Shown here: positions 57,922-64,000 of the stretch, piece after piece
Numbering within the stretch: the stretch's first letter is position 1
Layout: each line of letters starts with the position of its first letter
Source of the DNA: Didemnitutus sp041906465
GTDB taxonomy: Bacteria; Verrucomicrobiota; Verrucomicrobiia; Opitutales; Opitutaceae
Assembly: GCA_041906465.1 (NCBI GenBank)
Contig: JAYRJE010000014.1
Location: forward strand, 1 to 64,000
Length of the DNA: 64,000 nucleotides
Reading direction: 5' to 3'
Made by a program: the position numbers and the translations under genes
Notes under the pieces: generated by a model
The model's input: the letters and a program-made list of their open reading frames with translations, nothing else
What the model was told of the DNA's origin: nothing
Database searches by the model: none

Positions 57922-59766
57922 ATGAAATTATCTCTCCGCGCATCCGTGCACCTCGTGCTGGCGACCGTGTGTTGGGTCGCGTCGACAGCGCAGGCACAAA
58001 ACACCAGTGAAAAAGGCGCCGCCGCAGTGCGGCTGCAGCAACTGCGCGTTGAGATCGCGCGGCACGATGAGCTCTATTTCAAGAAGGCGGCGCCGGAAAT
58101 CACCGATGCCGAATACGACGCCCTGAAGCGCGAACTGCGTGAGCTGGAAGCCCAGCACCCGGAGTTCACTACCGCTGGCACGACCGCGGCGGTCCTCGGT
58201 GATGATCGGAGCGGCGGGTTTCCGACGTATCGGCATCGGGTGCCGATGCGCGGACTCGCGAAAAGTCACTCGGATGCCGATCTGCGGCGATTCTTCGAAC
58301 GGGTGTCGCGCGAGCTGGGGTCGACCGAAATCGATTTTGTCGTCGAACCGAAATACGACGGTCTGGCGATCAGCCTGACCTACGAGCGTGGCCGACTGGT
58401 GCGCGCCGTCACGCGCGGCGATGGCAACGAAGGTGATGTCGTGACCGAGAATCTGCTCTCGTGCGCCGCTGTGCCGCGCGCGTTGACGTTGGCCGATGGC
58501 GCGACGCCCTGGCCGGCGTTCGTGGAAGTGCGCGGCGAGGTGTTCATGGCGCAGGCAGAGTTCGAGCGTGTGAACGCGGAGCGACGCGCGGCAGGGCAGG
58601 AGCCATTCGCCCATCCGCGTAATCTGGCTGTCGGCACGCTGAAATCGAGTGATGCGGCGGAGCGCGTGGGGCGGCGGCTCACGGTGGTTTGCTTTGGCTG
58701 GGGTGGGTGGGAGCCGGAGGATTCGGCCCCGGCCTCACAACGGGAATTGCTCGAACGGCTGGCGTCGTGGGGGCTGCCGGTGCCGGAGTGGGTGCGCGGC
58801 GCGCACGGGCCGGATGCGGCGGTGCGCGAAGTGCGCGTGATCGATCGCGCGCGTCCGGCGCTGGGATTTCCCATCGACGGAGCCGTGGTCAAAGTCGATG
58901 CGGTGGATCTGCGACAGCGATTAGGCGAGGCTGATAGCGGGCCAAACTGGGCCATCGCGCACAAGTTCGAGCCGGAACGGGTGCACACCGTGCTGAAGGC
59001 GATCTCCCTTCAAGTCGGTCGCACGGGCGCGATCACCCCCGTCGCCGAATTGGAGCCGGTGCTCATTGGCGGCACGTCCGTCGCGCGGGCTACTTTGCAC
59101 AACGCCCGCGAGATTGCGCGCCGCGATTATCGCATTGGCGACACGGTGAAACTGGAGAAAGCAGGGGAGATCGTGCCGGCACTGGTGGGGGTTGTGACGG
59201 AGCGCCGGCCGCCGGAGGCGCAGCCATTTGAATTTCCGCGCGTTTGCCCGAGCTGCGCGACGGCGTTGGCGGCCGATGGGAGCACCGCTTGGCGGTGTCC
59301 GCAGCGAGCGTGCCCGGCTCAGGTCAAGCGGCGCCTGGAACATTTCGTGTCCGGCGCCGCACTGAACCTGAGGGGCTTTGGCCCCGCAGTAGTCGAAGCT
59401 TTGGTGGAGCAGGGTGGCATGAGCGACGTCGATGGCCTCTATCGCGTGACGCCCGCCCAACTCCTCGCGGCAGTCGGCGGCAGGCGAAAGGTCGCGGAGA
59501 AACTCACTGTTGAAATCGAACGCAGTCGGAGCGCGGAGTTATGGCGGTTCATTCACGGACTGAGCTTGCCAGAAACTGGCGCGAGCAATGCGAAGAAATT
59601 GGCGCAGCACTGCGGCACGCTGTTGGTGTTGCGCGATGCGGATACTGCACAGTTGCGGGCGAGTGGGCTGACGGCGACTGCGGCCGCTGAGCTTGCGAGC
59701 GAGTTGAAGCGGCCCGAAGTGCGCGATGTGATCACGCGTCTGCACGAGGCGCTGGCGCGCGATTGA
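57922..59766 (+). CDS. NAD-dependent DNA ligase with predicted signal peptide and no BRCT domain
   Basis: A 614-residue LigA homologue. Domain Ia (HDELYFKKAAPEITDAEYDALKRELRELE, residues 48-77), adenylation domain with the AMP-accepting Lys144 (VEPKYDGLAI) and ...GFPIDGAVVKVD, OB domain, a four-Cys zinc site (C442, C445, C459, C464) and helix-hairpin-helix region (about 475-600). The C-terminal BRCT domain (about 80 residues) that LigA normally carries is missing; the frame ends soon after the helix-hairpin-helix part. The N-terminus MKLSLRASVHLVLATVCWVASTAQAQ looks like a signal peptide (charged start, hydrophobic core, AxA end), unlike normal LigA. ATG 57922 is the first start giving this; a longer frame to 57799 exists. 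Probably a second ligase beside a normal one elsewhere; location is inference. Confidence 0.88.
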   Translation: MKLSLRASVHLVLATVCWVASTAQAQNTSEKGAAAVRLQQLRVEIARHDELYFKKAAPEITDAEYDALKRELRELEAQHPEFTTAGTTAAVLGDDRSGGFPTYRHRVPMRGLAKSHSDADLRRFFERVSRELGSTEIDFVVEPKYDGLAISLTYERGRLVRAVTRGDGNEGDVVTENLLSCAAVPRALTLADGATPWPAFVEVRGEVFMAQAEFERVNAERRAAGQEPFAHPRNLAVGTLKSSDAAERVGRRLTVVCFGWGGWEPEDSAPASQRELLERLASWGLPVPEWVRGAHGPDAAVREVRVIDRARPALGFPIDGAVVKVDAVDLRQRLGEADSGPNWAIAHKFEPERVHTVLKAISLQVGRTGAITPVAELEPVLIGGTSVARATLHNAREIARRDYRIGDTVKLEKAGEIVPALVGVVTERRPPEAQPFEFPRVCPSCATALAADGSTAWRCPQRACPAQVKRRLEHFVSGAALNLRGFGPAVVEALVEQGGMSDVDGLYRVTPAQLLAAVGGRRKVAEKLTVEIERSRSAELWRFIHGLSLPETGASNAKKLAQHCGTLLVLRDADTAQLRASGLTATAAAELASELKRPEVRDVITRLHEALARD

Positions 59767-59866
59767 TGGACGGTGCCACGGGCGAGGTTTAGGGCGATGG
59801 CCGTGCCGCGCGAGGGACGGTTATTTCTCCTTCGCTTCGCGCCGACGGCGCTATTTGTTGGTGCCC

Positions 59867-60646
59867 ATGGAAGTCGTCTTTCTCGGCACGGGCACGTCGC
59901 AGGGCGTGCCGATGATCGCGTGCGATTGCGCCGTCTGCACCTCGGCCGACCCGCGCAACCGGCGCACGCGGTCGAGCATTCACGTCACGATGGGTGATCT
60001 GCACGTGCAGGTGGATGCCACGCCGGAGTTCCGCCTGCAGTGCGTCCGGGAAAACATCCGGCAACTTGATGTGTTCATCCTGACGCACGGTCACGCCGAC
60101 CATGTCACCGGGATGGATGACCTCCGGCGTTTCTGCGACCTGATCGGCGGTGAGGCGCTGACGGTCTACACGACGGACGAAGGCATGAGTCGCGTGCTCT
60201 CCATTTTTCCGTATGCGATTGCCGAACGCCCGGTCTCGAAAGGCTACGCGGCGTTCAAGTTGCTGGAGATGCCGCCCGCGCTCGAGTTTCCGCAAGGCAC
60301 GATCCGCTCCACGTTGTTGCCGCACGGGGGCGTCAACACGTTGGGACTCGTGTTCGAGGAGAAGCTTTCGGGCAGAAAGTTCGTTTACTACAACGACTGC
60401 AAACGCCTCCCGCGCGAGGCGGTCGCGCTCGCCAAGGGCGCCGATGTCGTCGTGCTCGATGGGCTGCGTCCCGCGCCTCACCCGACGCACATGAACATCG
60501 CCGAAGCGTGTGCGGCCGCGGCCGAGATTGGCGCGCCGCTGAATTATCTGACGCATCTCACGCACGCGATCGACCACGGGCCATTCGAGGCGACGCTGCC
60601 CGCGGGGGTGAAATTGGCTTACGACGGACTGCGACTGCGACTCTGA
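59867..60646 (+). CDS. Metallo-beta-lactamase-fold hydrolase, PhnP-like
   Basis: A 259-residue cytosolic hydrolase of the phosphodiesterase-type (PhnP/RNase Z-related) branch: VVFLGTGTSQGVPMIACDCAVCTSADPRNRRTRSSIHV at the N-terminus with Cys residues, metal motif THGHADHVTGMDDL (HxHxDH), YYNDCKRL (metal Asp) and a late His (LTHLTHAIDHGP). PhnP cleaves cyclic phosphodiesters; related enzymes are 2',3'-cyclic phosphodiesterases. No phn genes are adjacent, so substrate is unknown. It follows the ligase gene after 100 bases. Confidence 0.87.
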   Translation: MEVVFLGTGTSQGVPMIACDCAVCTSADPRNRRTRSSIHVTMGDLHVQVDATPEFRLQCVRENIRQLDVFILTHGHADHVTGMDDLRRFCDLIGGEALTVYTTDEGMSRVLSIFPYAIAERPVSKGYAAFKLLEMPPALEFPQGTIRSTLLPHGGVNTLGLVFEEKLSGRKFVYYNDCKRLPREAVALAKGADVVVLDGLRPAPHPTHMNIAEACAAAAEIGAPLNYLTHLTHAIDHGPFEATLPAGVKLAYDGLRLRL

Positions 60647-61099
60647 GTTCGCGCGCGGCGCGCAGTGTGTTCGCGGAGGGAAATGGCGCGAGAATTCGCG
60701 CGTGATTTCGCGCGTCATGTCGCGCGCATTCGCGCCCGGTGCCGTTCGGTTCAGCAAGTCATACCACCAAATCGCGCTTGCGGCGCGCACGCGGCGGCGT
60801 TCTCTCCCGCACCGTGAAGTTCATCCCGCAGTTCAGCCAACCGATCGACGCGCGCCGCGCAGACGGCGTCGCGATTCGCGGGATTTTGGCGACCTGTTGT
60901 TGTCGCTGTTGCTGAAGCCGTCGTCGGCCTGACGGGTTGATTCGCGCTGCGTAGTCGGCGCCGCCCCGCAATCGCCTCCGGCTTCCCCGATCCGCCCTGC
61001 GGCCGTGTGCCTGCGGCGTTTCCCTCCACCTGCGCGTGCGCGCGCGTCTCCTCCGCACCTCCATGTCATTGCTCGTTTTCATTTTCATCCTTTCACCGT

Positions 61100-61162
61100 C
61101 GCGACGAACCGACGTTTCGCCTGGCACCTCCGGGCGGCGAGGCATCCGGTCGGTTCGTCGCG
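61100..61162 (+). ncRNA. Candidate structured RNA element with a 14-bp stem and T-rich tail
   Basis: CGCGACGAACCGAC (61100-61113) and GTCGGTTCGTCGCG (61149-61162) are exact inverses around a 35-base loop that can form a smaller inner hairpin (CGCC...GGCG). CGGCATTTTTCTTT follows, so it could end a small transcript. No downstream start lies close enough for a classical riboswitch. Confidence 0.35.
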
Positions 61163-61240
61163 CGGCATTTTTCTTTGGGGGTCCGGCGCCGGCGTCTCAT
61201 GGCCGCGCGCCGGTGAGTGACCAACGCCAGGGTAACACCG

Positions 61241-61291
61241 GACCGGCCGGAGCGAGGCGCGTCGTGCGCTTTTCCGGCCGGTCTTCCTTTT
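61241..61291 (+). terminator. Terminator-like hairpin in the ORF-free stretch
   Basis: GACCGGCCGG (61241-61250) and CCGGCCGGTC (61274-61283) form a 10-bp stem around a 23-base loop, followed by TTCCTTTT. It may close a transcript that begins upstream. Confidence 0.45.
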
Positions 61292-61385
61292 CGCCGCGCC
61301 CGCTCGGCGCGGTCGCCACGACACACACACAACACCGACAAGCCGAGCCCGTTTCCGTTCGCCGAAAGCAAAACGTGGTTCCGGT

Positions 61386-61420
61386 GCGGGCTCCCCGCGG
61401 AGTGCAAGCGGGGAGCCCGC
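61386..61420 (+). promoter_or_regulatory. Perfect 13-bp hairpin directly upstream of tRNA-Cys
   Basis: GCGGGCTCCCCGC (61386-61398) and GCGGGGAGCCCGC (61408-61420) are exact inverses around the 9-base loop GGAGTGCAA, ending 3 bases before the tRNA. In the precursor it would form a very stable structure just outside the RNase P cleavage site. Confidence 0.55.
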
Positions 61421-61423
61421 TAG

Positions 61424-61498
61424 GGCGGGGTCGCCAAGTGGGAAGGCAGGGCTCTGCAAAAGCCCCACGAGCCGGTTCGATTCCGGCCCCCGCCTCCA
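61424..61498 (+). tRNA. tRNA-Cys (anticodon GCA)
   Basis: Acceptor GGCGGGG/CCCCGCC, anticodon stem GGGCT/AGCCC with loop CTGCAAA, T arm GCCGG-TTCGATT-CCGGC, discriminator T and encoded CCA. D loop CAAGTGGGAAGGC is compatible with a Cys tRNA. Confidence 0.95.
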
Positions 61499-61606
61499 AT
61501 TTTCCACGCCGTCGCACGCCGCGCGACGCGACGCGCTGACCGAATTTTTCACGCGGGCGCGACCGAATCATCGGACGCTCGCCTCGCCGACCAAACCACA
61601 CCCGCA

Positions 61607-64000
61607 ATGTCACCGCTCACCCGCCACGCGATCGCTTCGGTCGCGCTGTTGTTCTCCCTCACCGCCTCGGCGCAGACCACTGCGCCGGCCCCCGACGCCT
61701 CGACTCCGGTCGTGCGACTGGAGGAATTCGTCGCAACCGGCTCGCGCTTCCATGATCGCACCGTCGCCGAGTCTCCGGTGCCGATCGACGTCATCGGCGG
61801 GAGTGAACTGCGCCAAGGCGGCTACTTCGAAACGAGCCAGCAGCTCCAGGCACAGGTGCCGTCGTTCAATTTCCCGCGGCCGTCGCTGGTCGATGGCACG
61901 GACCACATCCGCCCCGCGACCCTGCGCGGCCTCGCGCCGGATCAGACGCTCGTGCTGATCAACGGCAAGCGCCGACACACGAGCGCGCTCGTGAACTTGA
62001 ACGGCACGATCGGCAAGGGTGCGGTCTCGACTGATTTTAACGCCATCCCCGCGGGCGCGATCGGCCGCGTCGAAGTGCTGCGCGACGGCGCCTCCGCTCA
62101 ATACGGCTCCGACGCGATTGCCGGTGTCATCAACGTCATCCTGCGCAAAGACACCGGCTGGGGCCTCGACCTCGCGTGGGGTCAGACGAAGCAGGGTGAC
62201 GGCACCGACCGCAAACTCGATGCCTACGCGGGCACGAAGCTCGGCGAGAAGGGTTCGCTCTTCGTCACGCTGTGGGCGCGCGATCACGGCGCGACCGATC
62301 GCAGCGGGCTCGACACGCGCCAGCAATACTTCGGCACGAACCCCGCGACCGGCGCCGCCACCAGCATCTCCGGCAACTACGGCTCAGGCACGGGCGCCAG
62401 CGCGAGCAACGGCACGCTCGACGCGCGCGAGGCGACCTTCAACCGTCGCAACCATCGCTTCGGCGACCCCGCGACGAAGGACAAGGGCCTTTGGTTCAAC
62501 GGTGAGCATCCACTCACGGACACGAGCGACCTCTACTTTTTCGGTGGTGCGAGCGAACGCCACGCGAACGCCGCTGGCTTCTACCGCCGCCCCGGCCAGG
62601 ACGGTAACGTCCGCGCGATTTATCCGAACGGTTTCCTGCCGTTCATCGAGAGCGAGGTGAACGACCGCTCGTTCAGCACCGGCGCGCGCGGTCGCGGCGC
62701 AGCGTGGAATTGGGATCTCAGCACCGCCTACGGCTCCAACTCGATCGACTTGCGCACGACCAACTCGCTGAACGTCACGCTCGGCGCCGCCAGCCCGACG
62801 AGTTTCTACGACGGACGCCTGTCGTTCGACCAGTGGACGACCAACCTCGATCTCACGACGGAACGCCAACTCGGCCTCGCGACGCCGCTGAAGATCGCGC
62901 TCGGCGCGGAGCACCGCTGGGAGCGCTACGGCATCAAGGCCGGCGAGCCCGCCTCCTACCGCGACGGCGGCGTGCGCATCCTCGACGGTCCGAGCGCGGG
63001 CGGCCAAGGCGCCCTCGGCGCGCAAGTTTTCCCCGGCTTCAAGCCGGGCGACGCCGGTCAGCACTCGCGCGACGCGAACGCGCTCTACATCGACCTCGAA
63101 CAGAATTTGAGCGAGCGCGTGCTCGTGTCGCTCGCGGGGCGGTTCGAGGACTACAGCGATTTCGGCCGCAGCACGACCGGCAAGCTCGCCACGCGCGTGA
63201 AACTCACGGATACGCTCGCGCTCCGCGGCTCGGTCAGCACCGGCTTCCGCGCGCCGCACCTCGCGCAGGAGTGGTTCAGCTCGACGGCGACGACGTTCAT
63301 CGGCGGTGCGCCTTATGAAATCCTGACCTTCCCCGTGAACAATCCCGCCGCCGTCGCGTTCGGCGCGAGCCCGCTGAAGGCGGAGAAGTCGGTCAACGAG
63401 AGCGTCGGCTTCACCTGGACGCCCGCGCCGAGCCTCACGGCCTCGATCGACTACTACCACATCGACATCAAGGACCGCATCGTTCTCTCGTCGAATTTCC
63501 TCAACAACAACGGCACGAACGTCACGTCGTTCCTCGCCGCGCAAGGCATCACCGGCATCGGGGGCGGTCGCTATTTCACCAACGCCGTCGACACCACCAC
63601 GCAGGGCGCCGACCTCAGCGTCCGCTACATTCTGAAGACGAACGCCGCCGGCAAGTTCACCTTCACGACCGGCGCGAACGTCAACCGCACGCGCGTCACG
63701 CGGATCAAAACGCCGCCCGCCGCTCTCGCCGCGGTCACGACCACGCCGCTCTTCGATCTCGCCGAACAAACGCGCCTCGAAAAGGGCCAGCCGCGCGACA
63801 ATCTGAATCTCGCGGTGAACTGGGAAGTGGGGAAATGGGCCTTCCTCGTGCGCGAAGTCCGCTACGGCGAGATCTCGAGCGTCCAAGCAAACAACGCGAC
63901 GCCGGCGGCGATCGCGGTGCTCACGCCCGGCTACGACGTGTCATTCGCGCCCGCGGTCCCCGGCACGGTCGGTGGCACCACCACGAATCAGCAGGTCATC
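61607..64000 (+). CDS. TonB-dependent receptor, C-terminus beyond the window
   Basis: The frame is open from ATG 61607 to the window end (798 codons, no stop). Signal peptide at residues 1-22 (ASVALLFSLTASAQ), then a TonB-box-like segment before the plug: VVRLEEFVATGSRFHDRT. Plug domain includes ATLRGLAPDQTLVLINGKRRH, IPAGAIGRVEVLRDGASAQYGSDAIAGVINVILRK. The barrel begins around residue 200 with typical strand pairs (GSLFVTLWARDHGATDR; LYIDLEQNLSERVLVSLAGRFEDYSDF; LALRGSVSTGFRAPHLAQEWFSS). Carries a substrate (iron complex, carbohydrate or cobalamin) across the outer membrane with TonB energy from the operon at 26476-31208. Leader AAACCACACCCGCA is Shine-Dalgarno-free. Confidence 0.94.
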   Translation, partial: MSPLTRHAIASVALLFSLTASAQTTAPAPDASTPVVRLEEFVATGSRFHDRTVAESPVPIDVIGGSELRQGGYFETSQQLQAQVPSFNFPRPSLVDGTDHIRPATLRGLAPDQTLVLINGKRRHTSALVNLNGTIGKGAVSTDFNAIPAGAIGRVEVLRDGASAQYGSDAIAGVINVILRKDTGWGLDLAWGQTKQGDGTDRKLDAYAGTKLGEKGSLFVTLWARDHGATDRSGLDTRQQYFGTNPATGAATSISGNYGSGTGASASNGTLDAREATFNRRNHRFGDPATKDKGLWFNGEHPLTDTSDLYFFGGASERHANAAGFYRRPGQDGNVRAIYPNGFLPFIESEVNDRSFSTGARGRGAAWNWDLSTAYGSNSIDLRTTNSLNVTLGAASPTSFYDGRLSFDQWTTNLDLTTERQLGLATPLKIALGAEHRWERYGIKAGEPASYRDGGVRILDGPSAGGQGALGAQVFPGFKPGDAGQHSRDANALYIDLEQNLSERVLVSLAGRFEDYSDFGRSTTGKLATRVKLTDTLALRGSVSTGFRAPHLAQEWFSSTATTFIGGAPYEILTFPVNNPAAVAFGASPLKAEKSVNESVGFTWTPAPSLTASIDYYHIDIKDRIVLSSNFLNNNGTNVTSFLAAQGITGIGGGRYFTNAVDTTTQGADLSVRYILKTNAAGKFTFTTGANVNRTRVTRIKTPPAALAAVTTTPLFDLAEQTRLEKGQPRDNLNLAVNWEVGKWAFLVREVRYGEISSVQANNATPAAIAVLTPGYDVSFAPAVPGTVGGTTTNQQVI

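Larger units (their letters stand above)
60647..61423. other. ORF-free, highly structured stretch before tRNA-Cys
   Basis: No convincing gene is present in 777 bases. The first part (60655-60740) repeats TTCGCGCG-type modules on a near-homogeneous CG background. The rest holds three long perfect stems, at 61100-61162, 61241-61283 and 61386-61420. Standard motifs of the signal-recognition-particle RNA, RNase P RNA and tmRNA were not found by eye. A structured RNA or leader of unknown type is possible. Confidence 0.5.

Noticed and set aside
61005..61220. Overlapping short frames of about 70 codons in the structured stretch
   Set aside because: Arg/Pro-rich translations in several frames without homology or stable start context; they reflect GC content.
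60647..61423. Known small RNAs (signal recognition particle RNA, RNase P RNA, tmRNA) in the structured stretch
   Set aside because: Their hallmark sequences were not seen; the region is listed only as an unknown structured element.

Overview
The window looks like a chromosomal segment of a high-GC Gram-negative bacterium, most likely a Verrucomicrobiota member of the Opitutales/Opitutaceae type. This is inference from gene content: an outer-membrane biogenesis block (bamA-skp-lpxD), TonB-dependent transport with an EEFVATGSR-type plug start, GH127/DUF1680 sugar metabolism, and a pyruvate:ferredoxin oxidoreductase. There is no rRNA operon, CRISPR array or prophage. Almost no gene has a clear Shine-Dalgarno sequence, and several highly expressed genes are preceded by C/A-rich, G-poor leaders.

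Left part (1-9.8 kb): the edge is mobile-element debris: the start of a tyrosine-recombinase gene with repeated palindromic half-sites, lying inside a broken IS66-type element whose terminal repeat supplies the stop codon of a small truncated gene. Next comes a minus-strand sugar locus of visibly lower GC, read as GH127 (beta-L-arabinofuranosidase-like) - LacI regulator - periplasmic binding lipoprotein - ABC ATPase - permease - ribokinase-like kinase. Two LacI-type palindromes lie in its gaps. Fragments of a trehalase/GH63-like gene and of a recombinase close the locus on the right.

Housekeeping core (10-25.8 kb): a nucleotidyltransferase/TIM-barrel pair; rplY-pth-rpsF-ssb-rplI (rpsR absent from its usual place); dnaB-bamA-skp; lpxD, prs, an HtrA protease; pyrE in the opposite direction; a helix-turn-helix/metallo-beta-lactamase fusion and a dihydrodipicolinate-reductase-like enzyme. 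Three tRNAs (Lys, Thr, Gln) follow.

Middle (26-41.6 kb): a seven-gene TonB-energising operon (exbB, two exbD, tonB, a TPR protein, two membrane-anchored coiled-coil proteins); tRNA-Pro; a lone PAS protein; nifJ with a dihydroorotate-dehydrogenase-like gene; rpmI-rplT-pheS-pheT. The pheS neighbourhood holds two conspicuous intergenic inverted repeats.

Right part (41.7-64 kb): a minus-strand, overlapping four-gene operon (response regulator, TPR/beta-barrel porin-like protein, HEAT-repeat membrane protein, processive glycosyltransferase) that resembles an undescribed synthase-dependent exopolysaccharide system; a Tat-exported superoxide dismutase with a [2Fe-2S] protein; a LON-domain protein; an RND tripartite efflux operon; dnaK-groES-groEL; an NAD-dependent DNA ligase with a predicted signal peptide and no BRCT domain; a PhnP-like hydrolase; a 0.8 kb ORF-free, strongly structured stretch ending in tRNA-Cys; and a TonB-dependent receptor that runs off the window.

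The strongest candidates for undescribed biology are the glycosyltransferase/TPR-barrel/HEAT operon, the TonB operon with its TPR and coiled-coil partners, and the apparently exported DNA ligase.
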